This document shows positions 11,097-21,506 of a DNA stretch of 64,000 nt, in pieces (the stretch's first letter is position 1; every line of letters begins with the position of its first letter). The position numbers were made by a program, and so were the translations under genes. The notes under the pieces were generated by a model. That model was not told the origin of the DNA, ran no database searches, and saw nothing but the letters and a program-made list of their open reading frames with translations. Source of the stretch: Porphyra umbilicalis. Its lineage: Eukaryota > Rhodophyta > Bangiophyceae > Bangiales > Bangiaceae. The stretch covers positions 124,001-188,000 of the forward strand of contig KV918843.1 in NCBI GenBank assembly GCA_002049455.2, given 5' to 3'.

Positions 11097-12657
11097 TCAG
11101 TGGGGTTTTCCCCCCCCCCGGGCGTCCCCCCCCCCCTCAGGCGGCCCGAGCATCCGATCCAAGTTTGCAATCAGCCGCGTCGACCCGTCGCTCACGCCGG
11201 TCGGGTCAAAGTGCACGTAGTCCCACTCGATGGGGTCCGCGGCGCACCCCCCCCCCCCCTGCCCGGCCCGACCGTCGGCGTGGACGGGTCCGAAAAGCCG
11301 CCGCTGCTCCGCGGCCCACGGCCGCCGCCGCCGCCGCCGCCCCCTGACAGGCGCCCCGGCGGCGGGGAGACGCCGAGGTAGGCGGCCGACGGGTCGCCGT
11401 GCAAGCGGGGGGTGAGGCGCAGCATCGCGCGGGGGCTCAGCGGCACGACCGTGCCGGCCACCGCCGCCGTCGGCGGCGGCGACGCGGGGGAGGACGGCGT
11501 CGCCCCCGCCGCGCTGGGCGACGCGCCGGCCGCCGCGCCGGCGGCGGCGCCCGCCGCCGCCGCCTGCCGCGCCGTCCGCGCGCGCCGCCGCTCCCGCGGC
11601 GACGGCGACGGCGGGGCGAGCGTCGGGGGCGGCGGCGGCGGCGGGGCGCCGTCCCCGCCCCCCCCCGCCGGCAGCGTGTGTCGCCGCCGCGTTGGGGCGG
11701 CTTGGCGGGGGCGCACGCCTCCCTCCGCAGACCCCCCGGGCGTCACTGACCGTGGCCGCCGCGCGCGCGGGGGCGGCGTGCGGTGGGGGGCGCCCGCCCC
11801 TGGCGCCCCCCCCCCCCCCCCCCCACCCCCCCCGCCGCCGCAAGGACGCCGCGGCTGCCGGCGGCGGCGCCCTCCCCAAACTCGGTGAGCGCCGCCTCGA
11901 CGGCCGCTTGGCGGACGCCCGCGACGACCACACACGCGCGCGCGCGCGCCATTTCCGCGGTGAGGGCGTCGACTTCGGCGGCGGCGGCGGTGCGGAGGCG
12001 GAGGTACTTGGCGGTCATGGCCGCCTTCCACACGGCGAGCGCGTCGCGCTCTGAGGAGGTGCGCGCGGCGGCGGCTTGCGACTCGGTGAGCGCCAAGTGG
12101 AGGCCATAGATGCGGTTGCGGAGGCGCGCCGTCTCAGCGGCGGCCGCCGCGTTTGGGGGGGGGGGGGGGGACGCAAACAGGGGGTCTGCATACGCCCGCC
12201 CGCCGTTGCCCTCTGCGTCGCCGCCGCCCTCGTCGTCGTCGACACCGTGGCCGCCGTCGGGGTCCCCCTCCACCACATTGTCCTCGTCGTCAATGTAAAT
12301 GCCCGGCGCGAGCGCCCACGCCGACGGCGCGCGGCTCCGCGGCGGCGGCGCCTCGGCGCCCGAGTCGCCCCCGTCGGCGGTGGTCGCGCCCGTCGACGCG
12401 CCGCCCGGCGTGGACGTCCCCCCCCCGTCGACCCACCAGTCGTCGGCTTGGACTTCCACCTCCTCCCGGTCGACGACGACCTCCAACCGGCGGGGGTCCC
12501 CCCCCGACGGAAAGCGCAACGGCAGGGGCGGGCCCGCCTCGCCGCCGCCCGGGGACCCCCACGGGCGGGGCGACGCCGCCGCCGCGCCAGACGACCGCGC
12601 GCGGGGCGGTAGCGGGGAGGGCGACTCGTCGCTGTCGCGCCCGCGGGTGCCGACGCG

Positions 12658-12695
<38 letters not shown>

Positions 12696-13350
12696 TGCCA
12701 CCCGACGGGGAAGACACGAGCCCGCTGAGCGCCACGGACGAGCGCGACGTGACGGTGCCGCCGCTGCGGGTGCGGCCGGCCGGCGGGAGCCCCCCCCCGA
12801 CCCCCCCCGTGCTGCGGCTGCGGATGCCCCAGCCGCGGGCGGCGGGGACCCCCCCCCCCGACCCGACGGCGCCGCCACTTGCGGAGCGCCGCGGGAGGGC
12901 GGCGCCCCCCCCCCCCCCCCCCCCGACGAGGAGGACATGGCGAGCACCGCCCCCTCGAGGCGGAAGCCCTCGGCCCGCACCCGCCCGAGCTCCGCCCCCG
13001 CCTCGGCGAGCTGCCGCTCGACCGCCGCGCGGGACCGGCGCTCGGTCGCCGCCGCATCCGCCGCCGCCGCCGCCGCCGCCTCTGCGTCGGCGGCGCGCGC
13101 GTCGGCGGCGGCGGCGACGGCCTCCCACCGGCGCGCGTCTTCAACGGCCGCCTCGACGGCGGTCGTCGCTTCCGCCGCCGCCTCGGCCGCCGCCTCGGCG
13201 GACCGCCCGAGGGCGGCGCGGAGGCGTGCCGCCTCCCGCGCCGCCGCCGCCAACTGCGCCTGCACGTGCGCGCCCGTGCCGCTGCTGCTGCCGTGCGCGG
13301 CGCCGCCGAGGCGCGACGTGTCGGGGCCGGGGGGGGGGGCGGGGGGAGCG
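11097..13350 (-). CDS. Coiled-coil host protein, coding signal split across frames at homopolymers
   Basis: Coding-like sequence runs on the minus strand but moves between frames. Between about 13,320 and 12,920 it reads an Ala-rich heptad region (AAREAARLRAALGRSAEAAA, then RRSRAAVERQLAEAGAELGR). Between about 12,830 and 11,850 another frame reads acidic and helical sequence (LEVVVDREEVEVQADDWW; GIYIDDEDNVVEGD; ETARLRNRIYGLHLALTESQ; DALAVWKAAMTAKYLRLR). Between about 11,470 and 11,270 a third reads PLSPRAMLRLTPRLHGDPSA, and the end reads DPIEWDYVHFDPTGVSDG. Each change falls at a run of ten or more C or G (near 12,905, 11,810 and 11,250). The simplest reading is one gene for a coiled-coil protein, with run lengths miscalled or mutated. 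I do not recognise the family. Start and splice sites are unresolved. Confidence 0.45.
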
Positions 13351-13399
13351 CCGGACCCCCACCCCGACCGCCGCCGCCGTCGGGGGCAGAGGGGGATTT

Positions 13400-13449
<50 letters not shown>

Positions 13450-13832
13450 CGCCGCCGGGGGCGCCCCCGTCGGGGGAGGCGGGGGGGCGCAGGTGTGGGG
13501 GGGAAGCAGCGACCGCAGGGCGGTGAGCGCGTGGCGCGTCGCGCGGCGCACGCCCCCGTGGCCCGCGTCCATGGTGGCTGGGCGGGGGGGGGGGGGGCGG
13601 CCCTGCCAAACCAGCGGGCGAGCAGGGGGCGGCGGGGGGGGGGAGGGGGCGGCGCGCGCCGCCAGCCGCGCGCGCGGCGGGGGAGCGCGCCGCGGGGGAG
13701 CGACGGCGCCCCGCCGTGGATACGGCGCTCGTCGCCGTGGTCGGTTGCCCGCAACGCCAGAGGGGGGGGGGGGGGGGGGATGCCGCCGCCGCAGCGCGGG
13801 TTGGAAGCGGGGGGGAGGGGCAGGGCGGGGGG

Positions 13833-13866
<34 letters not shown>

Positions 13867-16317
13867 GGCGGCGCCGCGGGGAGAAACCGCCACGCCACGC
13901 CCCGACGCCCGCGCGGGTCGGGTGCCGGGCGATCCCTGCGGACGGGGCCCCCGCGGGTGCCGGCGGCCCCGCGGCACGCGCCGCGTCGGGCGCGCCCGCG
14001 GCCACGACAGTGCGCCCCCCCCCCGGGCCCCCCCCCCGGCCCGTGGCGGTGGCGGTGGCGGTGGCGGTGGCGGTGGCGGTGGGCGCGCGGCGCGGCGCGC
14101 GCGCGCGCGCGCGCGCGCGAGCGGCCGCCCGACCGCCCCGCCGCGTCGGCGCGGCGGGCGGCGGCGGCCACGCGGCGGCCGCGCACTGGCGCGGCGGCCG
14201 CGCACGGCGGCGCGCCGGCCGCATTGGTGGCGGGGGGCGGGCCACCGCGGGAGGGGGGGGGGCGCCCGTCGGCCGCCCGCCTGGCCGTTTTGGGCGCCGC
14301 CGCCCGCGCAACCGCGTGCGTGCGTGTGCCCCGCCCGCGCCACGTGCACGACGCTTCTCGGCCGCGGCGGCGACGCCTCCAGGGAGAGAACCCCGCGGCT
14401 CGCAAAGCGTGCGTCGACAGGGTCAATTGGGTACGCTCACTTGTGAACGTAGGATCATCACATACTTCCCGCTGGATGTTTCTGCTGGAACTCTCGCTGC
14501 CACGAAGCATGGCCAGAGTTGTCCATGATGTAATTCACAGACACGGAACGAGATTGCTCTTTCACGGGCTCTTACCTAAAGTTGTAAGGGCAATCCCAGC
14601 AACGTCGGCCCCATCTTCCATTTAACCCCATCTGGAGGTGCAACGTGTGGGTCCCTGAATGGAAAGACCATCCTGGGGGCCCCATATCCCAAACGTCGCG
14701 ATGGACTTTGCTACATGGACCATCGAATGCCCTCTGGCCGATTGAACGATAGGGTCTACGTTGGTGGGTCCAACGAGGCCCCAATCTGACCTCGCCTCGT
14801 ATTGCAGGGGACTAGCTAAACGACGATGGCTGATGTGTCCGAAACCGATTGTAGATCGTGCAGAGACAGTCATTAGATTCATTCGAAAATGGATTCGGGC
14901 ATGCCACGCGACAAAGGATTGAAGCACAGCTTGCGAATGAGGCCCAATACGACCAGAATCGGGCTCAACACGCAATAACATGGGGTGAATACGACGACAC
15001 CTGGCAGTGCTACGGCTCCACGAGCAAGAATTTTCGATATCAACGCCTGACACAGGCGACGACCCGAGTTGCACGAGGCGCGACACCCGCGATCTGGGCC
15101 AGTCTGGTGGACAATCACCTGCGCGAGCGGATCAAGGCACTCTCCGCACCGCAGAGTGGTCCTGCCAAACAGCGTGCATCGCCCGTGTACCATCTCTCGG
15201 GAGCGCAAGCTTGTAGAATCGAATGCTCTGAGCCGCTCTCGGGTCAGACTCTCCGGTCAGCGGACGGAAGAGGCGCTCTTTGATTGGCTGTAAATGCAAA
15301 AATTCCAGGCCGTGCGCCGGCCTCAAAATGTCTTTCGCTCAGTCCAGGTATTTTCAAAATGTTATGTCGCGATCTGGACGCGATCTGGGCGGGACTGGCT
15401 CCGCCATCAGTTTTGCAGTGAACGTGATTGGACGCCGCTCGTCTCAAACGGATGGTGTGGCGGGCAGGTGTGACACTGGGTGAGAGATGAGTGAGCGTTG
15501 TGCAGCGATGAGTGGCTTCGCTTGACCGTCGCGTGATCGTGATTTGGGCCTCACACACACGTCTTTCGGCTGAGTGCATTGCGTGGGCGGACACCGATGA
15601 TGGCTGCCATGGCCCTGGCGTCCGTCCCCTCTTCGTGGGCGGCCCAATGAACAGGCATTGTGAGCTCGGGCGCGCCAGCGAGGGTGTACCCCGCCTCGCC
15701 AGGCGACGCATGGGAGGACCCCCACCAGGTTCTTTGCACGTGTCCGGCGGGCGCAGCCTTTTTTTGTGGCTAGGGCGGGCCCGGGCGGGCCTGGTCACGC
15801 GCGTGCGCCACGCACCCGTTCGTCAGGCGCGCGCAGTGCCGACACGTGGGTCCTCAGATAAGCGCCTCCCAGCGTGAACAGTCCGAGGGGGCCGACAGGC
15901 GGTCGCGTGCCGTGCGGGGCGACGTGTTGGGGGACCTGTCACGCTGTCCCCGCGCGCGGGCCCTACGCTCGACGCCTTTTGGCCTCGTGCCGGCGAGGAC
16001 GGGCGGGGCCCACGCCGTCGCCCTCCCACCCAGGCACGCAGAGGGGGCATGCTGTGGGGTGCCGCGCGTGGCCCCCACCCGACTCGTTTTCGCGCTGCGT
16101 GGACGGGCGCAGGCCTGCCGCCAACGGTCGCCCGCTGTCGCAGGCGCCCCCTTTGGGGGCGCTGTGGTAGCTCCCGCGCGCGGGTCCGCCGCGTGCCGTG
16201 TGTGTGCGCACCATCCACCGCCGACGCCGCGGCGCCCGCCTCCGTACCCCACTCGCGCGGCTTCTTTAGCCCGCGCTGACCGTCTTGCCCGCCTTTGCGA
16301 CGCCCGCGCTCCTGAGC
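13351..16317. other. GC-rich block then moderate-GC intergenic stretch
   Basis: 13,350-14,380 is extremely GC-rich, with trinucleotide runs, a G run of more than 30 bases near 13,830-13,865 and a (gcggtg)n run near 14,045-14,080. Very long frames are open on both strands for compositional reasons only. 14,400-15,800 is moderate GC with a dispersed repeat at 14,588-14,616. 15,800-16,300 is GC-rich again and precedes the Harbinger genes. No gene is called. Confidence 0.55.
14588..14616 (+). repeat. Dispersed repeat end shared with 54.7 kb
   Basis: A 29-bp segment (gggcaatcccagcaacgtcg and onward) recurs in inverted orientation at 54,711-54,741 with about one or two differences, and flanking similarity ends abruptly on both sides. 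This looks like the terminal inverted repeat of a small non-autonomous DNA element family. The partner ends were not identified. Confidence 0.45.
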
Positions 16318-17448
16318 ATGACGCGCGGGAAGGGCGCCAACGACTCCCTGCGGCGGCGCACGCAGCGGAAGCGTAACGGTACCTGGTGCCCGCCTCCCCC
16401 TCCAAGTCCCTGCGAGGACGCTTGTGAGCACCCGCACATGCCTCCGCCCCCCCCTCCCCCCCCTCCTCCGCCCAAGCGGCACGGGGCGCCGGGTGGGCAT
16501 CGCCCGCCCCCCGGCTTTGGTGGTGCCCCAGAGGGCGGGCGACCCCGGCCTTTTAAGCGGCATCACTCCCCTCTCGGTCGCGGCCGCCGACATGGCGAGC
16601 GCGACGACTTTGAGCAGCAACGGCGGAACGTGCGCTACCGCGGCGATTGGGACGACCGCGGTGCTGGCGGCGGCCCTCCTGGCCCTGTGCGTGCGGGTCC
16701 GCGTGGCGGTGGCGACAACGACGGCTGGCGACGACCGAGCCCCCCTCGGCCGCCCTTGGGCGCCCCTCCCCGGCCGACAAGGGGCCCGCCATTCTCCCCC
16801 AACCACTTTGGTGGGAGCGCTCGGCGCCCGCCGGCTGGTGGTCCTCCCGGCGCGCCGCGGCCTCCGACGCCGGGTCCTCCCCCAAGCCCGCCAAGAGGTC
16901 CGCCCCATTTCAGGGGCGGCCGGGACAACTACCGCCCGCGCAGCCCGCCGCGCCAGCTGTGGGGCCCACCGCCTGGCCCGCCACAGGGCGACTGGCGCTC
17001 GCCAAGGGGCGACGGCTGGGACCGCCCGTGCACCCTGCCCCGTCGTCCGGCGGGCCCCCCTCCGAGTTGGAGGTGGGCTCCCTCCTGCGAGGCGTGGGGC
17101 GACGACCAAGTCCCAACCTGGGAGGCTTCACGACCGGCGCCTCTTTGGCGTGTGCCTGATACCCCCTCGCCCTGGCGGGTCGACCAGTACGGAGATCTGG
17201 GCGACACGCAAGAGCTGCAGTGGGTGCTGACCCAGACGCCGACACGGAGCACTTCCTCGCCGTGGACCTGGTGGCCCGCGCCGTCGCAGCCGTTGCGGCA
17301 GCCGACGTCGGCCGAGCCCCTGAGCCGTCCGGTGTACGTCTTGCAGGGGAACCATCCCTCTGTCGACCCGACCTACCAGCTCGTCCCTGTACCTCGGCGG
17401 CCGCCCCAGCTGTTCCCTGCCCACCCGCCGCCTCCCTACCGGCTGTGA
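16318..17448 (+). CDS. Pro/Arg/Gly-rich ORF at the 5' side of the Harbinger Myb-like gene
   Basis: 376 codons from ATG 16,318, ending 20 bp before the first good ATG of the Myb/SANT-like gene. The product is rich in Pro, Arg and Gly, with RGG- and RS-like patches (RGGRDNYRPRSPPRQL; DRGAGGGPPGPVRAGPRGGG) and poly-Pro runs. Such composition occurs in RNA-binding disordered regions, but it can also arise by chance in GC-rich DNA. The tail (PVYVLQGNHPSVDPTYQLVP) is less biased and looks more protein-like. It could be a separate element gene, an upstream exon of the Myb-like gene, or a chance frame. Confidence 0.35.
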   Translation: MTRGKGANDSLRRRTQRKRNGTWCPPPPPSPCEDACEHPHMPPPPPPPPPPPKRHGAPGGHRPPPGFGGAPEGGRPRPFKRHHSPLGRGRRHGERDDFEQQRRNVRYRGDWDDRGAGGGPPGPVRAGPRGGGDNDGWRRPSPPRPPLGAPPRPTRGPPFSPNHFGGSARRPPAGGPPGAPRPPTPGPPPSPPRGPPHFRGGRDNYRPRSPPRQLWGPPPGPPQGDWRSPRGDGWDRPCTLPRRPAGPPPSWRWAPSCEAWGDDQVPTWEASRPAPLWRVPDTPSPWRVDQYGDLGDTQELQWVLTQTPTRSTSSPWTWWPAPSQPLRQPTSAEPLSRPVYVLQGNHPSVDPTYQLVPVPRRPPQLFPAHPPPPYRL

Positions 17449-17468
17449 CGTATTCGCTGCCCAAGAGG

Positions 17469-18671
17469 ATGGGGTCTGCTCTGGGGTGGACGGACGCCGA
17501 CCGTGTGCCCCTCTGTGAGGCGTACCTGGAGGTGACGAGCGACGCGGTGAAGGGGACTGCCCGGACCAAGGACAACCTATGGGCGACGGTGCACAAGGTG
17601 TGGGGTGAGAAAGTGCGGAGGAAGGGGCCGATGAGAGTGGAGCGCCTTCCAAGTGCGCTGGAGAAGCAGTTTAAGCGCATTCGGGCGGGTGTGAGCGCCT
17701 TCACGTCGCACTACCTGGCTGTTAAGGCCATGCCGACCACTGGCAACCCGACGGAGGAGGACATTATCAGCGGCGCTGTGGCGCGCTATTGCTCGCTGGA
17801 CATTTACGACGCGATCCGAGCGGACCGCAACCAGGACAAGGTCGACGACAAGACGCGCAAGCGCAAGGCCAAAGTCGCGCACTGCAAGTGGGTCGCGTGT
17901 TGGCGCGTCCTGCGGCAGAGCGACAAGTTTAGCGGCGCCGCCAACGGCGGCGACGCCTCGGGCATGGACATTATGGGCGACACGTCGTCTGACGAGGAGG
18001 AGAGTGGCAGCGGCAGCGGTAGCGGCCGCAGCCGACGCAACGGCGGCTTTCAGGGTCGCCCTGTCGGCATCAAGGCGGCCAAGATGCAGCGCCAAGAGGA
18101 CGTGCAGATGGACGCTCAGGTCAAGGCCAGCACTGAAGCTCTCCACAAGCTCACCGACGCGCAGCACGAGCGCACTGCCCTTTGCTTTTTTGATTCGCCG
18201 CTGATGCGGCACACCCCTGAGGCGGCTCGTTACCGTTTAGCCATTACGCAGATGATGCTGGAGCGTGCGGGTGTGGCGAGCTCGTCTGCTATTGACGAGG
18301 GAGGGGGTGAGGGGACTGACGACTCTATCGGCGGTGTGGGCGACGGCGTCGCCGGTCTGGGTGTTGATAACTCGACGGGGACGGTGCGGGCGGCTGCCGG
18401 CCCTGCCGCCGGAGCGCGGGCGCCGCCGGGGCGAGGAGCGCTGGCGGCGCCTTTGGGTGCTGATGGTACATCAGCCTCTGCTCTGGCGGCGGCGGCGGCG
18501 GCCAAGGCTGCGCCGGCCCGCGTGCGTCAACACGCCAAGCCTGGCGCTGGCCGTCGGTCGCTGGAGACCAAGCGGCAGGCAGCCGCGGCTCAGCTTGCGC
18601 GCAGCCCGAACACGACTCGCAACCTGGACGAGGACAGCGAGTCGCTGGACGACAGCGATGATTCCGAGTAG
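17469..18671 (+). CDS. Harbinger-associated Myb/SANT-like protein
   Basis: 400 aa from ATG 17,469; the frame is open further upstream but without another ATG. Residues 1-90 form a trihelix/Myb-SANT-like fold: GWTDADRVPLCEAYLEVTSD, GTARTKDNLWATVHKVWGEK, then LEKQFKRIRAGVSAFTSHYL with conserved Trp and aromatic positions. DIYDAIRADRNQ and KWVACWRVLRQSDKF match the second half of the family (plant ORF1 / no-apical-meristem-associated C-terminal type). An acidic-Ser stretch (TSSDEEESGSGSGSG) and a helical C-terminal region follow. In this superfamily ORF1 binds DNA and assists nuclear import of the transposase. The tail is acidic, ending EDSESLDDSDDSE. The frame is intact. Confidence 0.85.
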   Translation: MGSALGWTDADRVPLCEAYLEVTSDAVKGTARTKDNLWATVHKVWGEKVRRKGPMRVERLPSALEKQFKRIRAGVSAFTSHYLAVKAMPTTGNPTEEDIISGAVARYCSLDIYDAIRADRNQDKVDDKTRKRKAKVAHCKWVACWRVLRQSDKFSGAANGGDASGMDIMGDTSSDEEESGSGSGSGRSRRNGGFQGRPVGIKAAKMQRQEDVQMDAQVKASTEALHKLTDAQHERTALCFFDSPLMRHTPEAARYRLAITQMMLERAGVASSSAIDEGGGEGTDDSIGGVGDGVAGLGVDNSTGTVRAAAGPAAGARAPPGRGALAAPLGADGTSASALAAAAAAKAAPARVRQHAKPGAGRRSLETKRQAAAAQLARSPNTTRNLDEDSESLDDSDDSE

Positions 18672-18729
18672 AGGGACCTGTAGTTTGTTGCCTTTGTGTG
18701 CGACGTGTTGCGTGTGTATGTTGAGTATG

Positions 18730-18772
18730 ACAAAGGTTTTTTTTTCCCCGTTGGGCATGGTTTTTTTTTCCT
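18730..18772 (+). repeat. Left arm of 42-bp T-rich inverted repeat
   Basis: It starts acaaagg, then nine T, ccccgttgggcatgg, nine T and cc. It begins 58 bp after the stop of the Myb-like gene. Its inverted partner lies at 20,175-20,217 with one mismatch in 42 bp. Confidence 0.9.
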
Positions 18773-20174
18773 ACACAAGTATCATTGCTTGCCCACGTGC
18801 GGCATGAAAAGGACCGAGCGCGCAGCGTTTGCCTATGACCCCCCGCACCCCCCGCACTCTTTTCCGGCCCGAGTCGCATCCTCCACACCAGCTAAACACG
18901 CGCCCCCCCCCCCCGCGCGCGTGACATGCGCGCACATCTCCGTCGCAGCGGCCGACCAGGGCGCGGCGCGTGGGGTAACGTGCGGTGTGGACCTGCGCTG
19001 CCCCCCGGCGGCGCGCGATGCGCCCCGCCCCGCTGGAGCGCGATGCGCTGCCGCCGCGCCGCGTGCCGCTCCTCGGCTCCGCGCGAGCGGCGGCTACACG
19101 CGCGCCCCGCCCCATGCCGCTCGACACCAATGTGATGCAGGCGGCGCGTCAGGGCGGGGCGCCGCAGGCGCAGCAGGCGCGGCAGCTCCTCGGTAAGGCG
19201 GCGGCCACCGCCGCGACCGCCGACACCTCTGCCGCCGCCGCCGGCGCCCCTGCCGCTGACGCCACCCCCGCTGTCGCCCACCCTCGCCTGCGGAGAGGGG
19301 CGGCGGCCGCGGCTGGCGGCAGGGACGGCGGCGCTGTGGCGCAGCAGGAGGGCGGCCGCGGCGGCTGTGGCCGCAGCGGCCTTCTCAGGACAGGGCCCCC
19401 GGGGGCCGTTTCCAGCGTTGCGAAGCCACCGCGAAGCCACCGCGGTGGACGGCCCCACCGACAGCAGCGAAGGTGTTTCATCGAGAGTACGGCTGAAATG
19501 CAAATATAGTATTCAGCTGTTTTGTGCTCATTGGTCGAACGGCGGCATTTCCGGCGTTTTGGATTGTGATTTCGTCTATACTAGGACAGATCCGACTGTA
19601 ATTCCAAGCTTCAACAAAATGTTTATTAAAATTAGTGTCGTGCAGCCAATGAACACCCGTTCTCTTTGTAAAATCCCAAAGCGTCAGTGGCCTGCCGCCG
19701 AAGGTTTCCGTGTCTTTGTCGAAGACCACGCTGCTGTTGGCCCGTCGTTGCCAAGGCCAGCAGCTCGTCAGAGCAGAGCCCGCCGCCGCCCGCGAGCGGC
19801 TGCGTGTCGTCGTGCGCGCTGCCCCTGGCCGCGAGCGCCGGCGCGTCCTCCCAGGAGCCGGTGGCCCCAGCTACCATCGGTGCGTCGTTGCCTCCCCGGG
19901 CACCGCCGACGGGGGCGCGGCGCTCTGCGCCTCTCCTCACGGTCGCAGCCGGCCCTTCGCTGGCGACTGGCGGCGGCACGTGCGGGTCGGCCGGCACCAC
20001 CAGCGCCGCCTGTTGGCGCCCCTCCGCGCGGCCGACCGGTCCCGCGTGCGACCATCGCATCTCTGTGCACGCCGCCCGCGGGCGACTGCTTGTCCTGTTC
20101 CGTTTTTCCGGATCCGCGCGCGTGCGTTCCAACTGGCTCAGACCCACCGGGACACACAATGGACTACCATGTCA
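18773..20174. other. Spacer between the inverted T-rich repeats
   Basis: About 1.4 kb between the two arms. 18,800-19,450 and 19,740-20,130 are GC-rich with open frames on both strands but no recognisable motif. 19,500-19,690 is AT-richer and holds the only frame of ordinary composition, 84 codons on minus (19,729-19,478) ending FNKHFVEAWNYSRI and onward, which I do not recognise. The spacer is either native to the Harbinger element or a second element inserted between its genes. Confidence 0.5.
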
Positions 20175-20217
20175 AGGAAAAAAAAACCCTGCCCAACGGG
20201 GAAAAAAAAACCTTTGT
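20175..20217 (-). repeat. Right arm of 42-bp T-rich inverted repeat
   Basis: Reverse complement of the left arm at 18,730-18,772, with one mismatch and both nine-base A runs kept. It lies 17 bp past the stop codon of the Harbinger transposase, which is transcribed towards it. Each arm therefore follows the stop of one of two convergent genes in the same relative orientation. This suits a shared 3' processing or termination signal as well as it suits element ends. Confidence 0.9.
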
Positions 20218-20234
20218 GTAACCGTACAGCTGCT

Positions 20235-21506
20235 CTAGAAAACATAGGGTGCCAGCAGCTCGCCGCGGTCGCTCCACACGTGCGCCGACAGGTCGGCACG
20301 GAGTTGCGCGTGTTCGGTGGGGTTGCGAGTCTCGCCCCAAGCATCAAAGACAGCAACCATGCCGCCCGCGGGCGGCTGCCCCACAGCGTTCAATGCGGGG
20401 GGCGGGTTAGCAGCATCGACAGCGTCGGCCGGGCCGGCGGCGCCGCCGCCGCCAGGCGCAGGTCCCCCGGCGGCAGCAGCGCCACCATCCTCCGCCCCAC
20501 CGTCGTTCCCATCATGACCCCCCGCGGCGGCAGCAGCCGCGCCTGCAGGACCCTCACCCTCACCACCCGCACCCCCTCCCTCGTTAGTCCCCCCTCTGCG
20601 GCGGCTCAAAAAGCCGTCTCGACGGCTCTCCACGCACATGTTGTGCAAAATACAGACCGCCTTGTACGTGGTGATCAGCTGCTTCACGGAGCGGTACCGT
20701 CCTGGGTGCAAGGCGATGTGAAACCTCTTTGTCAGAACGCCAAACAGCCGCTCAACGTCCTTGCGAATGGCCTCCTGCAGCCGGTTGAACGCCTTGTCCT
20801 CGTCGGTCATAGGCATGGGGTGGGGGGACACTAGGAACGCGTAGCGAGGGTAGATGCCGTCGACTAGATAGTAAGGTAGCGTGCGGGTGGTCCCATTCAC
20901 GGTTAACGTCACGCCCCGCGGCGGCCACCGGCGTGCCGTGACGTCTAGGTAGAGAGGCGACTGGTTCAAAAAGTTGATGTCGTTCAAACTGCCGGGAGCA
21001 CCGACAAACAGGTGCCAAATCCACAGGTCCTCGTCGCATACGGCCTCGACGACAACGCCGCGCGAGCCCTTCCGGCTCTGGTACGCGCCCGCCATGCCCG
21101 TCGGGCACTGATGCCACTCCCAGTGGGTACAGTCCAGCGAGCCCATACAGCCGGGAAAGCCGCGCTCTGCGTTGCGCGCCATCATAGCCTTGAGCTCCGA
21201 CTGGTTGGGACGGCGTAGGTAGGTCGATGCCCACCGCCGCACGATGAATTCTAGGAGAAGCTTCGTCGCCTGCGCCACCGTCGAGCGAGAAAGGCGCACG
21301 TACTCGTCCGACCGGTCGGCCGCCTCGCCGTACGCGATGACGCGGAAGGCGGCCACGACCTTTTGCAGCGGGTGCGCCTGCAGGCGACCCGTCGCGTTGA
21401 TGCGCTGCTGGAAGAACGGCTCGTCCTTGACGGCCAGGTAGATGCGCCGAAACACACTGCGCGGCACACGGAAGCGCGTCTCGAAATCGTCGGCGGTTCT
21501 GCCCAC
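20235..21506 (-). CDS. PIF/Harbinger DDE transposase
   Basis: Open for 423 codons; the frame begins at a non-ATG codon (GTG), so the true start or a short 5' exon lies upstream or within. The N-terminal part (FETRFRVPRSVFRRIYLAVK; LQKVVAAFRVIAYGEAADRS) matches the Harbinger HTH-like region. The RNase H-fold catalytic triad is visible: Asp in GSLDCTHWEW (about residue 125), Asp in YYLVDGIYPRY (about 216) and Glu in RKDVERLFGVL (about 252). Between them lie RGFPGCMGSLD, APGSLNDINFL and QEAIRKD, all diagnostic of the DDE_Tnp_4 family. The C-terminal 100 residues are Gly/Ala-rich and specific to this copy. No internal stop occurs, so the catalytic gene may be functional. Confidence 0.9.
   Translation of the reverse strand: MGRTADDFETRFRVPRSVFRRIYLAVKDEPFFQQRINATGRLQAHPLQKVVAAFRVIAYGEAADRSDEYVRLSRSTVAQATKLLLEFIVRRWASTYLRRPNQSELKAMMARNAERGFPGCMGSLDCTHWEWHQCPTGMAGAYQSRKGSRGVVVEAVCDEDLWIWHLFVGAPGSLNDINFLNQSPLYLDVTARRWPPRGVTLTVNGTTRTLPYYLVDGIYPRYAFLVSPHPMPMTDEDKAFNRLQEAIRKDVERLFGVLTKRFHIALHPGRYRSVKQLITTYKAVCILHNMCVESRRDGFLSRRRGGTNEGGGAGGEGEGPAGAAAAAAGGHDGNDGGAEDGGAAAAGGPAPGGGGAAGPADAVDAANPPPALNAVGQPPAGGMVAVFDAWGETRNPTEHAQLRADLSAHVWSDRGELLAPYVF

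Larger units (their letters stand above)
16318..21506. mobile_element. PIF/Harbinger DNA transposon (limits uncertain)
   Basis: The two signature genes of PIF/Harbinger elements lie close together and convergent: a Myb/SANT-like DNA-binding protein on plus (17,469-18,671) and a DDE transposase on minus (20,235-21,506). In this superfamily both proteins are needed for transposition and the element is bounded by short inverted repeats with 3-bp target duplications. I could not find convincing terminal repeats, so the span given is only that of the coding parts. A 1.4-kb stretch lies between the genes and is bordered by inverted 42-bp motifs. Confidence 0.7.

Noticed and set aside
12015-14510. 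Very long reading frames on both strands (up to 831 codons)
   Set aside because: Stop codons are rare at this GC; these frames are full of Arg/Pro/Gly runs and only a part of the minus strand shows helical, protein-like sequence. Only that part is annotated, as the coiled-coil gene.
18730-20217. Certain nested MITE or transposon between the Harbinger genes
   Set aside because: The flanks do not show a convincing target duplication and the arms correlate with the two stop codons, so a nested element is left as one of two options.
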